From the NCBI RefSeq assembly GCF_006968745.1, contig NZ_CP030118.1:5616340-5680339 (forward strand): 64,000 nucleotides of DNA, written 5' to 3'. The notes beneath the pieces were generated by a model that was given only the letters and a program-made list of their open reading frames with translations, did not search any database and was not told where the DNA came from. Shown here one piece after another: positions 1 through 8,563 of the stretch. The first letter of the stretch is position 1. The number at the start of each line of letters is the position of its first letter. This DNA comes from Brasilonema sennae CENA114. Lineage in GTDB: Bacteria > Cyanobacteriota > Cyanobacteriia > Cyanobacteriales > Nostocaceae. Both the position numbers and the translations under genes were made by a program.

Positions 1-553
1 GGCGTGCGCTCTGCGCACACCCGATAGCCGTAAGGCGTGGCGTTAGCCATAGGGTGAACGAACTCGTAGGGGAAGGGAACGCTTAACGCTTAACAGGAAA
101 GAAGAAATAAAGGTGTACCTAGCTTCGTCAAAACTCAAATAGGAATTCTATAGTAAAAACAGAGTATAGAACTGCCTCAATTAGAAATCTTGACAAATTG
201 GCTTTTGTTAAGTAGTCAACCTAATTAAACGTGAAATGTCATTATGTAAGCGCAAGCGCACGAATCGAGCGTAAGCGCAAGCGCACGCATGATTGCGAAC
301 GCGTAAGCGTGTCCCTTTGGGACTTACAAAGCAGCGTCTCCGTAGGAGATACAAAGCAGCGTGTCGCTATTAAGAAGAGCAGGGACGATGCTGCAAAGGA
401 GGTGCGAAGCGATCGCCTAAAACCAAGATCCCCAACTTCTGACAGAAATCGGGGATGTTGTTTGGTGCATGACTATTGAGGCGATAGCTTCTCTAGGAGA
501 CGCTGCTTTGAACGCGCTCTGCATAGCGAAAAATCGCCATCTTCCAGGACAAT
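1..553. repeat. Palindrome-rich intergenic region with HIP-like repeats
   Basis: No convincing gene is seen here. The stretch is made of short repeated modules: GCGTAAGCGCAAGCGCACG-like units near 250-310, the self-complementary GTCCCTTTGGGAC near 310-322, the repeated phrase GATACAAAGCAGCGT near 348-362, and a HIP1 octamer GCGATCGC near 408. The same modules come back at the other end of the window (63820-63960). Open frames through this DNA have the arginine/serine-rich composition of translated repeats and are not accepted as genes. Confidence 0.7.
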
Positions 554-1243
554 TTAGTTTACCTTTTTTTCCACAACTGTCAGCCGCCCTTCTTTATAAG
601 CTTGTCGTAGCGCTACAGCTTCAGCCACAATATGCTGTGCACTCAACCCTTCGTTATCTATCATCTTTTGTAAAGTCGTCCCAGTTAGCTCATCAGTTTC
701 GTGAATTGGTGGAATTTGGCAGTACCTCCCGCCATTCTTCGTGCGCCGCCAAATACTTGGTTTTTCAGGTTTGTCTTCTTTAGGAGTGCGCGGTTCTCTC
801 ATCAAAGAGCGTACAGCTTCTTGGGTAATTGCAGTTAAGTCTAAAAGCCTATCTATAATTTGTTTGTACTTATTGCTATTCTGTGCTAGCCGATATACAG
901 TGCTTGGTTCTATTTGTGCTAACTCTTGAGGCGAGAACTTTTGAAATGCTGCTGCAATCTTGAGATATTTTTTTTCTTCACCCTTCCAACCATAATCGAC
1001 CAGTAATCTTCTATACTCTCTAACAGAGCGCTTCTGTTTTTGCTTGGCTAACCAAAAGGCATGACGCAGAATAGTTTCAGTCGCATCAGCAAGCATTTGG
1101 AAGGAAATACTATCATCCACAATGCTTTTGAGCACAGTAGCTGCTTCTTCTAAATATTGTTGGTCGAAGTCTGATTTTGCAATTGCTTGTTTGTCATCTG
1201 GGATAGCAATTGCATTCTTCAGTGGTGTCATCATGTTACTCAA
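554..1243 (-). CDS. Hypothetical protein, 229 aa
   Basis: I do not recognise this family. The 229-residue product is soluble, with no signal peptide or membrane segment. It is predicted largely helical, with charged blocks (KQKQKRSVREYRRLL around residues 68-82) and a C-terminal part that ends in a region rich in Ala, Glu and Lys. The middle (TVYRLAQNSNKYKQIIDRLLDL, about 115-136) resembles the helical segments of DNA-associated or plasmid-type accessory proteins, but that is only a resemblance. The start is taken at the first ATG; a second in-frame Met lies four codons in. It sits alone between two repeat-rich spacers, with no operon partner. Coding status is supported by length and composition in a region of poor open frames. 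Function is not assigned. Confidence 0.6.
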   Translation of the reverse strand: MSNMMTPLKNAIAIPDDKQAIAKSDFDQQYLEEAATVLKSIVDDSISFQMLADATETILRHAFWLAKQKQKRSVREYRRLLVDYGWKGEEKKYLKIAAAFQKFSPQELAQIEPSTVYRLAQNSNKYKQIIDRLLDLTAITQEAVRSLMREPRTPKEDKPEKPSIWRRTKNGGRYCQIPPIHETDELTGTTLQKMIDNEGLSAQHIVAEAVALRQAYKEGRLTVVEKKVN

Positions 1244-1711
1244 TAATACTGGATTTTTAGAAGTTCATTGTGTCCTACGGACATAAAGACAAGAGTGCGG
1301 TACCTTCACAGGAAATTGTCCACATGAAAGCACAGCGCAATTGGCGATTTTCTCATAAGAGCCGTCCCTTTGGAAGCATCGCCAAGACCAAAATTTCTTA
1401 CTATAGAACAATTGTACTACTAAAAATAAAAGAGTAATCGCCAAAGATACTCATCTTTTGAAAGATCTTATGAAAATTAGATACATCCAAAACTCTGTTG
1501 ACAGACGGATGTCATACATATCTAGCAATACTCCGCAATCTGCTAGTAGTTAAGTCAAATAACTGAAGTTGGTCGATCCTAGCAAAAAAATATTAATTAA
1601 CACTACTGGTATCAAAAAACAATATTTTTTCTTTCGACGTAGTTATGTTAGGGAACTTTAACGATTCTGTTATCAGTCCTTAATATATGCTTACATATTT
1701 AAAGTGATATT
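1244..1711. other. Intergenic spacer with one palindromic repeat remnant
   Basis: No gene is seen. Bases 1361-1383 (GCCGTCCCTTTGGAAGCATC and following) match the core of the palindromic element that interrupts the ferritin-like gene at 36395-36449, so this is another copy, diverged, of that element. The rest is AT-rich and may hold the promoter of the downstream peptidoglycan-binding-domain gene, but no box is clear enough to call. Confidence 0.5.
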
Positions 1712-2236
1712 ATGGTTCTGTCTATTACACTTCAACTCCCTACAAAGAAACCAACCTTACAATTTGGTGCTTGTGGTTCAATTGTTAAAGATATGCAGAA
1801 AGCCTTAAATCGGCGGCTTGCTCAACTAGATACTGTATCAGTGTCTCCTTTGTCAGTTTCTACCGTAGGTTACTTTGATCACCAAACCAGAGATGCTGTG
1901 AAATACTTGCAGTGTCTTGCTTTCTTGACAATAGATGGGGTTGTGGGACAACAAACTTGGGCATATTTGTCCAACGGATTTGCTGGCTTGCCAATCCTAA
2001 GTTTTGGTAGTAGTGGAACTGTAGTCAAGGCTGTTCAAGAACCCCTACAAGTTGGTGGCTACTACTTTGGTGCCATTGATGGTATTTTTGGAGCAAAAAC
2101 TGAGGCTGCAGTTTTGGCTTTTCAAGCAGAACATTGTTTAGAAAGCGAAGGTATCGTTGAAGCTTTGACTTGGAATGCGTTAAGCAAGTTAGATAGTCAT
2201 GGCTCTCGTTGCAGGGTTAACTCATTTCGTGAGTAG
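1712..2236 (+). CDS. Peptidoglycan-binding domain protein (two PGBD repeats)
   Basis: The 174-aa product consists of two tandem peptidoglycan-binding-like (PG_binding_1) domains. The first covers about residues 18-88 (SIVKDMQKALNRRL ... DGVVGQQTWAYL) and the second about 95-165 (VVKAVQEPLQVGGYY ... DGIFGAKTEAAVLAFQ). Both carry the family signature of a three-helix bundle with DG-x-F/V-G-x-x-T. This domain binds peptidoglycan and usually anchors a catalytic domain. Here no hydrolase, amidase or transpeptidase domain is present and no signal peptide is visible, so export and role remain open. Start ATG at 1712; no strong Shine-Dalgarno is seen. The gene stands alone. Confidence 0.8.
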   Translation: MVLSITLQLPTKKPTLQFGACGSIVKDMQKALNRRLAQLDTVSVSPLSVSTVGYFDHQTRDAVKYLQCLAFLTIDGVVGQQTWAYLSNGFAGLPILSFGSSGTVVKAVQEPLQVGGYYFGAIDGIFGAKTEAAVLAFQAEHCLESEGIVEALTWNALSKLDSHGSRCRVNSFRE

Positions 2237-2450
2237 TGAAGTTAATCACCTTCTGTTTTTGGTATTTTGAATTCTCCGAAAAATATTTTTTAATTTTTAA
2301 TTGATATTTTGAATCAGGGCGCAGCAAGAGTCGTGTTATCTGGTGCGCTCTTGTTATTAGGGAACGCTTAACACCCGAACGCTTAACTCTTCATAAGAAA
2401 GAATTCAGTCAAAACTCTCTTTTAACTTCCGATTTCCAACTTCTTTAGAG

Positions 2451-2522
2451 TAGACCTCTCCAAAAATGGCTATGAAACCAATACCCCGCGCTTGCACTAA
2501 AAATCATTTTTGGAGAGGTCTA
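2451..2522. repeat. 72-bp MITE-like element with 18-bp perfect terminal inverted repeats
   Basis: TAGACCTCTCCAAAAATG at 2451-2468 is exactly complementary to 2505-2522, leaving a 36-base centre. It has the shape of a miniature inverted-repeat element in a non-coding spacer and contains no open frame. The rest of the 2237-2599 spacer holds AACGCTTAAC-type short repeats and the hairpin described at 2547-2588. Confidence 0.6.
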
Positions 2523-2546
2523 GTAGAAATGTCAGCATTTTATCTG

Positions 2547-2588
2547 AAAAAGGATGTTGATTCATATATGAATTAACAAGTCCTTTTT
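2547..2588 (+). promoter_or_regulatory. Hairpin just upstream of the exported 172-aa protein
   Basis: AAAAAGGA at 2547-2554 pairs with TCCTTTTT at 2581-2588, and the inner TTCATATATGAA at 2561-2572 is itself palindromic. The structure ends 11 bases before the start codon at 2600, so if transcribed it would sit in the leader. It could equally be an operator. Function is inferred only from position. Confidence 0.4.
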
Positions 2589-2599
2589 TAAAAAAGCTG

Positions 2600-3118
2600 A
2601 TGCGAGTTAAAAATTTAGCTTACGGTATAGTACTATCATCTTGCTGGCTAACATCATGGGTTGTATCTTCTTTTGCTGTCAATGACGTTGTATCTTCTAA
2701 TCAAATCAATACTAAAACGATTACTGTTAACCAAGCCGAGTTTGGGGTTTTAAGAGACGATCGCAACGGTAAAACGTCCTTTGTCCCCACAACAAAAGTG
2801 CCACATCAAGAAGGAAATCGTTACGGATGGCGTATTCAGCTTAAGGACAACCAAAATGAAGTGACATGGAAAGAAGTCCTTCGATTACCGAAACTTCCAG
2901 AAACTTGGAGTACAAGTAGTGGTGAAAATTTATTAATATCAGCCGATGGCATGGAAGCAGTGACAAAGCGCACACAGTCAGCAAAAAAAGGAGTCATTGA
3001 GAACTTTTGGACTGTTGCTTCTGGCGATCCTACTGGTAAACATGCGATCGCAGTCTACATTGATAACCGTCGCGTTGGTTTTTTCGAGTTTGAGGTTGTT
3101 TCCCCGAAGAAGAAGTAA
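2600..3118 (+). CDS. Hypothetical exported protein, 172 aa
   Basis: The product starts with a plausible Sec signal peptide (hydrophobic core about residues 6-26, LAYGIVLSSCWLTSWVVSSF, cleavage likely after SFA). The mature part is a polar, beta-rich domain with no cysteine pair or catalytic motif that I recognise. It contains GWRIQLKDNQNEVTWKEVLRLP (about 75-96) and ends VYIDNRRVGFFEFEVV, which reads like a small periplasmic or cell-surface beta-sandwich. The start at ATG 2600 is set by the signal peptide. No operon partner. The next gene, serC, is 270 bp away and unrelated. Function unknown. Confidence 0.65.
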   Translation: MRVKNLAYGIVLSSCWLTSWVVSSFAVNDVVSSNQINTKTITVNQAEFGVLRDDRNGKTSFVPTTKVPHQEGNRYGWRIQLKDNQNEVTWKEVLRLPKLPETWSTSSGENLLISADGMEAVTKRTQSAKKGVIENFWTVASGDPTGKHAIAVYIDNRRVGFFEFEVVSPKKK

Positions 3119-3388
3119 CAGTTATCTATCATCAGTTCGATTCAGACTCACCTAATTTATTCAACCAGTGTATTAGGTATGATATGCCTGAAACTTAATG
3201 AGTCTCAAAGAAAACTTCGGTTGATATTAATCGGTCTCAAAAGAAACTTTTGTTGATTGCGAGCAGGGATCTATATTATATGTAGGAATTCAGAAATTTA
3301 GACTGTTGACCTAGGTACAAAGCAAAGCGTAAAGTAGTAGCGAGTTACGACCTTTCACTAGGTCGCATCTATAACTGAAGTACCTTGT

Positions 3389-4561
3389 ATGTCACCACAT
3401 CTTACTCCTCCAACAACAAAGCCACGAGTTCCTAATTTCTCCTCTGGTCCTTGTGCCAAACGTCCTGGCTGGTCTGTTTCCAAGCTGGAAAATGCTTTCG
3501 TAGGTCGCTCTCACCGTTCTGAGGATGGCAGATCTCGCATCAAAGAAGTCATTGAGCGCTCCAAAACAATTCTTGGTGTTCCTGCAGATTATCGCTTGGG
3601 CATTGTTCCAGCTTCCGACACAGGCGCAGTGGAAATGGCACTATGGTCGCTGTTAGGAAAGTACCCCCTTGATATCTTGGCGTGGGAAAGCTTTGGTTTG
3701 GAATGGGTTAAAGATGTTGTAGACGAACTCAAGTTGCCTAATCTCAACGTTCTCAAGGCAACCTATGGCAGTTTACCAGACCTCAACCAAGTTGACTTTA
3801 GTCATGATGTGGTGTTTTTGTGGAATGGCACGACATCAGGTGTTAGGGTTCCTAATGGCGATTGGATCAAAGATGACCGTCAAGGTTTGACCATCTGCGA
3901 TGCAACTTCTGCCGTTTTCGCGATGGAAGTACCCTGGCATAAGTTAGATGTTGTGACCTACTCTTGGCAAAAGGTGCTGGGAGGAGAAGCGCAGCATGGA
4001 GTGATTGCCCTTTCACCCCGCGCTGTTGAACGTTTGGAAAGCTACCAACCTGCTTGGCCGATACCGAAGCTGTTTCGCCTAGCACAAAAAGGTAAGCTTA
4101 TTGAAGGAATTTTCAAAGGGGACACAATTAACACCCCATCAATGCTGTGTGTAGAAGATGCGCTTGATGGATTACTCTGGGCAGACAGCATTGGTGGACT
4201 TCCCGGCTTGATTCGTCGTAGTGAGGCAAATCTGGCGACAATTGCCCGTTGGGTTGAGCAAAGTGATTGGGCGGCTTTCTTAGCAGAGAAGCCAGAAACC
4301 CGTTCTTGTACTTCAATTTGCCTCAAGATTGTTGATGATTGGTTTACAAACTTAAGTCCAGAGAAGCAAGCAGAATCCGCTAAAAAAATCGCGAAACTTC
4401 TCCAAAAGCAAGAAGTTGCTTTTGATATCGCCTCTTACCGTTCTGCACCGCCAGGAATCAGGATTTGGGGTGGAGCCACAGTAGAAACGACAGATATTGA
4501 GGCGTTGCTACCGTGGTTGGATTGGGCATACGCGACTGTTAAACAGGAGTCGGAACAGTGA
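3389..4561 (+). CDS. serC: Phosphoserine aminotransferase
   Basis: Class-V PLP-dependent aminotransferase that converts 3-phosphohydroxypyruvate and glutamate to phosphoserine and 2-oxoglutarate, the second step of serine synthesis in the cytoplasm. The 390-aa length and the opening NFSSGPCAKRPGW fit the archaeal/alphaproteobacterial-type SerC branch rather than the shorter E. coli type. The PLP-binding lysine is K195 in TYSWQKVLGGE, preceded by the cofactor-contacting D171 in ICDATSAVFAM; TTSGV near 148-152 lies in the phosphate-binding part. The C-terminal RIWGGATVETTD is also typical. Start ATG at 3389. The gene is monocistronic; the upstream spacer has a direct repeat at 3202-3260 and a possible TTGACC/TAAAGT promoter (3306/3330). 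Confidence 0.93.
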   Translation: MSPHLTPPTTKPRVPNFSSGPCAKRPGWSVSKLENAFVGRSHRSEDGRSRIKEVIERSKTILGVPADYRLGIVPASDTGAVEMALWSLLGKYPLDILAWESFGLEWVKDVVDELKLPNLNVLKATYGSLPDLNQVDFSHDVVFLWNGTTSGVRVPNGDWIKDDRQGLTICDATSAVFAMEVPWHKLDVVTYSWQKVLGGEAQHGVIALSPRAVERLESYQPAWPIPKLFRLAQKGKLIEGIFKGDTINTPSMLCVEDALDGLLWADSIGGLPGLIRRSEANLATIARWVEQSDWAAFLAEKPETRSCTSICLKIVDDWFTNLSPEKQAESAKKIAKLLQKQEVAFDIASYRSAPPGIRIWGGATVETTDIEALLPWLDWAYATVKQESEQ

Positions 4562-4572
4562 TTTTTATAGTT

Positions 4573-5028
4573 TCATGAATGCTGTTGTGCCCATTTCTCC
4601 CACAAAGGACGCACATCTGCTGGTTGTCCCTCATAATTGAGCATCTGATCGCAAATCATCACCCACGGCTGAGCGCTATTTGTCCAAAGGTTACCCACAG
4701 GACGTAACCAACTCGTGTCATCTAGCGTTCCAGCTTTGACGTTGATGGTTTCTCGATTATAAGCCCGCTCATGGAACAATCGTGTTCCGCAGTCACCGCA
4801 AAACAGGCAAGTCACCTCACGTCCACTATCAGCTTTACGTTTCCAAGCCTTTGGTTCACCTTGAATAATGACAACAGCATCTCGTGGCACAGTGAGGGAC
4901 ATTCCAAAAGCGCTAGAAGATTGCTTCTGACATTCCTTGCAGTGACACAAATAGAGAGTTAACGGTTCAGCACGGATTTCATAGCGAATTTGTCCACATT
5001 GACAGCCGCCGCTATAAGTCGCATTCAC
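4573..5028 (-). CDS. GFA-family (CENP-V/DUF636) zinc-binding protein
   Basis: The 151-aa product has the cysteine pattern of the glutathione-dependent formaldehyde-activating-enzyme-like family: CQC at residues 9-11, CHCKEC at 28-33 and CGDCG at 77-81, which together bind two zinc ions in the Mss4-like fold. Family members are small cytosolic proteins; the original Gfa activity (S-hydroxymethylglutathione formation) does not apply to most homologues, so substrate is unassigned. The start is a GTG at 5028 preceded by a strong AAGGAGG at proper distance. It is convergent with serC, 11 bp between stops, so the two probably share a termination region. Confidence 0.88.
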   Translation of the reverse strand: MNATYSGGCQCGQIRYEIRAEPLTLYLCHCKECQKQSSSAFGMSLTVPRDAVVIIQGEPKAWKRKADSGREVTCLFCGDCGTRLFHERAYNRETINVKAGTLDDTSWLRPVGNLWTNSAQPWVMICDQMLNYEGQPADVRPLWEKWAQQHS

Positions 5029-5221
5029 AGCTTTTCTCCTCCTTGCTATTCACTGCTGCCTGATTGTACCCAAAGCTGCTCCAATCTTGAAGTTAAAAAA
5101 TCTATGGTTACTTTTCCGGAATTGGTATTCATCTGGTGGTAGATATTATTAACCTAACTACTTATATCTGAACTTCTTATATTGAGCCAAAGAGGAGATA
5201 ACTCCACTGCCTATTATTAAG

Positions 5222-5242
5222 GCCCAGTCGTTATGACTGGGC
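5222..5242. terminator. Stem-loop GCCCAGTC/GACTGGGC
   Basis: GCCCAGTC (5222-5229) and GACTGGGC (5235-5242) form a perfect 8-bp stem with a 5-base loop, followed by CTTTT. It looks like an intrinsic terminator on the + strand, yet no gene ends just before it. It may be the remnant of a lost gene or the edge of the tnpB-bearing insertion. Confidence 0.5.
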
Positions 5243-5329
5243 TTTTGGCTATGGGCTGATGCGATTGGCTTTTCTTCCCTCACGTTGGCTTAATATTCCG
5301 CCTTATCTTGGTTTGGCTGTATAAGGTGT

Positions 5330-5543
5330 GCCTGACAAGCACCGAGATGTTGAGGAACGCAATGAAGGGAAACTTTCACGTTCCGTTTTGAAGACCAGCT
5401 TTCTTTGGTGACAACGTTGCTGAGTTTAATCAAATTAAATTAAGTTGCGAGTGGGGAGCCCAGTTTTTGTTGATCTGTCGACACCCACGAGTACTCGTTG
5501 TTTGTGGGCTGGCTCTTTTTCCCAGTCATACCCCCGGTGATCA
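5330..5543 (+). other. Structured leader / left flank of the tnpB unit
   Basis: The stretch before tnpB carries nested inverted repeats. GGAACG (5354-5359) pairs with CGTTCC (5379-5384). A larger arm GAGCC (5456-5460) pairs with GGCTC (5511-5515), enclosing CCCAC/GTGGG around GAGTACTC. Foldable subterminal sequences are normal at IS200/IS605 element ends, so this is probably the left end. The exact boundary cannot be set without comparing copies. Confidence 0.4.
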
Positions 5544-6713
5544 ATGCTTTTATCCATCAAAACTAAGTTGAAACTAACCTACGTACAGAAAATAGTAATG
5601 AGCAAGCACGCAGGTATAGCGCGCTTCACTTACAACTGGGGTTTGGCTACTTGGAAAAGCTTATATAGCCATGGATTCAAGCCAAATAAGTTTCTTCTCA
5701 AAAAGTTTTTCAACAATGAAGTTAAGACTTCGTTGGAGTGGATCAAGGAGAAAGGGATTTGTCAAAAAATCACGCAGTATGCTTTTGATCAACTTGGTGA
5801 TGCGTACGCTCGATTCTTCAAAGGATTAGGCGGTTTCCCCAGGTTCAAAAAGAAAGGTATTAATGATTCTTTCACAATTGATGCTAGTGGTAAACCCATC
5901 CCTGTGGGTGGTGTACGAATCAAACTCCCTACCATCGGATGGGTTAAGACCTATGAAGGACTGCCCCATACAACAACCACTAAATTATCAATATCGCGAG
6001 TAGCTGACGACTGGTATATTGCATTTGCATACGAACAAGAATGCAAGCCTACGCCTAAGCCAGTGGATGTTGTTGGAGTGGATTTGGGAATAAAAGAACT
6101 AGCTACACTTAGTACTGGCGTTACGTTCCCCAACCCCAAAGCCTACAAAAAGAACATCCAAAAACTGAAGCGATTGTCTAAGTCCTTGGCGCGTAAAATC
6201 AAAGGTAGTAACAATCGTCATAAATTAAAGATTAAACTAGCGAGACATCATAACCGGGTAGCAAACATTCGCAAGGACTCGCTTCACAAGGTCACCCATT
6301 ACTTATGCAAAAACCACGCGCTTGTAGTGGTGGAAGACCTAAATGTTTCCGGTATGATGTCTAATCACAAACTAGCTCAATCCATTGCCGATTGCGGATT
6401 TTACGAATTTAAGCGCCAGCTTGAATACAAATGCAAGAAGTTTGGAAGCAAGCTTGTAGTTGCGGATAGATGGTACCCATCATCCAAGACTTGTAGTAAT
6501 TGCGGCTGCAAGAAAGAAACCCTGTTGTTGAGTGAACGTGTTTATTCATGTGAACATTGTGGACACGTGATAGATAGGGATTTGAATGCCGCAATCAACT
6601 TAAGCCACTGCGTTGCCGGTGAGAAGTGCCTTGCGCGGGTTAAGCGCGTTGTGGCAACTTCGGAGGTTCCCAAGGACGGTGCAAGTGGCGTATCGCGCAG
6701 GGCTTTGGCGTGA
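5544..6713 (+). CDS. tnpB: TnpB RNA-guided endonuclease (IS200/IS605-type)
   Basis: The 389-aa product is a complete TnpB. It has an N-terminal helix-turn-helix-like part (ITYNWGLATW-type segment near 28-38), then the split RuvC domain with all three acidic residues: D180 in VVGVDLGIK, E264 in VVVEDLN and D346 in DRDLNAA. The zinc ribbon is intact (C317, C320, C336, C339). TnpB uses an RNA from the element's right end (omega RNA) to cut DNA at the donor site and help the element persist. No tnpA is adjacent, so this copy cannot move by itself and would need a TnpA in trans; the tnpA at 53170 belongs to a different-looking unit. Start ATG at 5544. Coding seems intact throughout. Confidence 0.92.
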   Translation: MLLSIKTKLKLTYVQKIVMSKHAGIARFTYNWGLATWKSLYSHGFKPNKFLLKKFFNNEVKTSLEWIKEKGICQKITQYAFDQLGDAYARFFKGLGGFPRFKKKGINDSFTIDASGKPIPVGGVRIKLPTIGWVKTYEGLPHTTTTKLSISRVADDWYIAFAYEQECKPTPKPVDVVGVDLGIKELATLSTGVTFPNPKAYKKNIQKLKRLSKSLARKIKGSNNRHKLKIKLARHHNRVANIRKDSLHKVTHYLCKNHALVVVEDLNVSGMMSNHKLAQSIADCGFYEFKRQLEYKCKKFGSKLVVADRWYPSSKTCSNCGCKKETLLLSERVYSCEHCGHVIDRDLNAAINLSHCVAGEKCLARVKRVVATSEVPKDGASGVSRRALA

Positions 6714-6804
6714 CTGCTTTCCGAGGGATAACCGCTCCCATGCTCCCTATGAAGAAAGAAGTAAATGTCTAGACTTGTCTAGGTTTTATATAGCAGAAAA
6801 CCTA
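6714..6804 (+). mobile_element. Probable right end / omega-RNA 3' part of the tnpB element
   Basis: Two hairpins follow the tnpB stop. CTAGAC/GTCTAG lies near 6768-6781, and TAGGTTTT (6780-6787) pairs with AAAACCTA (6797-6804) around a 9-base loop. TnpB guide RNAs end at the element's right end, with the guide taken from flanking DNA, so the RNA would overlap the 3' end of tnpB and this segment. The assignment follows family knowledge; the end has not been verified against other copies. Confidence 0.4.
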
Positions 6805-6877
6805 TCCGTTTAATTAATTTCCCCAGCGAATGGGTAGGGGAAAATTTCATCCCACAGGACGGACGCCGGTCCAGCTC

Positions 6878-7321
6878 CTAAAAGCGCGAGATCAGCGTGA
6901 CGCCAACGATCAGCATAAACGTACCCACGCCGCGCATCAAGTTGAAGGAGTGCGGCTCAACGTGCAACAGGCCGAAGTGGTCAATGGCGAGGGACATAAT
7001 GATCGCGGCGCTGACGTTGAGCGCGGTGTAAGTGCCCGTACCGACCTCGCTGACTAGCTTCAGCCCGGCATACACGGCTACCGCGCCGACTAACCCAGCC
7101 AAGGGTGCCCACCAAGGCATTAGCTGGATGTCTCGCAAGGATGGCAGCGGCTTTGGAACAACGGCGACGGCGCAAATGAAAAAGGCGACGATGAGACTGA
7201 AAGAAACCAGTGAGGCGAGCCACGGGTTTTTCAACGAGCGATAAAGCTGCGCGTTCATAGCTGAGCCGCAGGCCTGGAGCAGACCCCCGACGATGATGAA
7301 CAGGTAAATGCCGATTTTCAT
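6878..7321 (-). CDS. DMT-superfamily transporter, DUF606/YdcZ type
   Basis: The 147-aa product has four to five hydrophobic segments (about 3-22, 36-54, 69-88, 98-115, 128-146), matching the short one-domain DUF606 (EamA-like) integral membrane proteins. They work as dimers in the cytoplasmic membrane; substrates are mostly unknown. The start ATG at 7321 opens directly into the first membrane segment. GC content and codon use (many GCG, CGC, CTG) are clearly higher than in neighbouring genes, and the gene lies immediately beyond the tnpB element, so recent acquisition from a GC-rich donor is likely. No regulator or partner is seen beside it. Confidence 0.85.
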   Translation of the reverse strand: MKIGIYLFIIVGGLLQACGSAMNAQLYRSLKNPWLASLVSFSLIVAFFICAVAVVPKPLPSLRDIQLMPWWAPLAGLVGAVAVYAGLKLVSEVGTGTYTALNVSAAIIMSLAIDHFGLLHVEPHSFNLMRGVGTFMLIVGVTLISRF

Positions 7322-8101
7322 GTGGATGTAATGGTAACACTATTGACTGCTACGAAAATAGCCGCTTTCTTGAGCAAATTTCTGTGGTTCAGTACGTTCA
7401 TTGACTTCTCCATCAAATTCACTTTCTCTATCTAGCTTGTGCAAAAATCATGCCAATCAGTATGGACAAGCGCCAGGTAGGTAAAGGCAACAACGCTGTA
7501 GACACGTTCGACGAGATCGCACTCAGGAGTCGCCTCAGAAAAAGGCTGTTTATTCTGGAATAAAAAACACATCACTATTTGCCCACGCTTATTACTCTTT
7601 CTTTTTACGTAGCATTATGCTAAAAATAAGTTATATTAAATACTTTACTATACTGAGGAGTGTTCCAGTTTTTAATGTCACTTTCTTACATACATTTATT
7701 TATTTATGAACGATTTATCTTGTTAGCTGCAAGATATCAGCCTCCCATCGCTGTTCACGCCCTTGTTCTCACTTCTTGAGGCTTGGTGCAAGATGTGAAC
7801 TTTGCAAGGAGGATGAGGCGACTGATACAACCAAAACTGATTCAGTGGCGATTGAGTGTATGCCTACAGGACACTTTGCGCTAAGCCCAAAGCGTGCCAA
7901 GCGCAACTCCTAACACTGAATAAAGAGGTAAAAATGTCCCAATAGCTTGTATAGCAGTCCTTTGGAAAAAGATACAATCAATTAACGCAAGAAAGCTTAA
8001 AGCTTTCAAGGAATTTGAAAAAGAGAAGCAACACCAGACACCAATCCGAAGGTTGCTTCTCAAGTTTCCGTAAAACCCATTAGAAATGGATTTCCACAAC
8101 T
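7322..8101. other. Intergenic region; leader hairpin before the 100-aa gene
   Basis: No credible gene is seen over 780 bp. GAGAAGCAAC (8023-8032) pairs with GTTGCTTCTC (8052-8061), and AAACCCATT/AATGGATTT follows directly, both within 80 bp upstream of the ATG at 8102, so they probably belong to that gene's leader. A TATAGCAGTCC motif near 7949 is a copy of a short repeat also found at 14447, 14717 and 29437. Confidence 0.45.
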
Positions 8102-8404
8102 ATGGTAAACCAAATTGTAGACATTGTAGATACTCTGAGTTACCCAGAGTTAGCCGGACTTCTCACGGCTTGTGGGTATGCTATTCGAGAGCAAACGGAA
8201 CTTTCTAGGGCTTTGCTTGAACTTAGTTTTGAAATTTCCAAACTGCATGATAAAGAAGGCTTTTTTAATTCCGAATATCAGGATGTAGTGAACGATATAG
8301 ATTTGGCACTATTAGCTGGTTTGTGTGCTGTCAAATTGACTCAAATGGCTACAGTAATTGAGGAAATCAATCGAAGATATCAGGAAATATTTGTAAATTC
8401 ATGA
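8102..8404 (+). CDS. Small hypothetical protein, paralogue of the 133-aa protein at 22745
   Basis: The 100-aa product is acidic and helical, without signal peptide. Two segments align with the protein at 22745-23146: LAGLLTACGYAIREQTELSRAL (about 18-39) against LSKLLRACAYALEKKISLYNAI, and a later Ala-Leu-rich helix LALLAGLCAVKLTQMATVIEE against RLAFLAAECTANLIRYVSISE. The two are therefore members of one small family, present twice in this window. I do not recognise a named domain. The ATG at 8102 follows a structured leader, and a strong stem-loop closes the unit at 8527. Function unknown. Confidence 0.65.
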   Translation: MVNQIVDIVDTLSYPELAGLLTACGYAIREQTELSRALLELSFEISKLHDKEGFFNSEYQDVVNDIDLALLAGLCAVKLTQMATVIEEINRRYQEIFVNS

Positions 8405-8526
8405 GGATGAGAATTCGTATCAAATGCAGTAAATAAACTGAGGTTGTGAAAAGCTAAAGTTTTGTAACCAAAACAAATCTACTCATTGATCCCAAGTTTC
8501 TAGAAACTTATCAAACCGAAATAATA

Positions 8527-8563
8527 AAATCAGTGAACAGCTATGGTAGCTGTTCACTGATTT
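8527..8563 (+). terminator. 17-bp perfect stem-loop downstream of the 100-aa gene
   Basis: AAATCAGTGAACAGCTA (8527-8543) and its exact complement (8547-8563) enclose a TGG loop. It lies about 120 bp after the stop at 8404. There is no clear T-tract, so it may terminate or stabilise the transcript. Confidence 0.6.

Noticed and set aside
231..479. 82-codon open frame in the first kilobase
   Set aside because: The product is a translation of GCGTAAGCGCAAGCGC-type repeats, rich in Arg and Ser, without ribosome site.
7881..8099. 72-codon minus-strand frame with hydrophobic stretches
   Set aside because: It covers the hairpin leader of the gene at 8102 and a dispersed TATAGCAGTCC repeat; no start signal.
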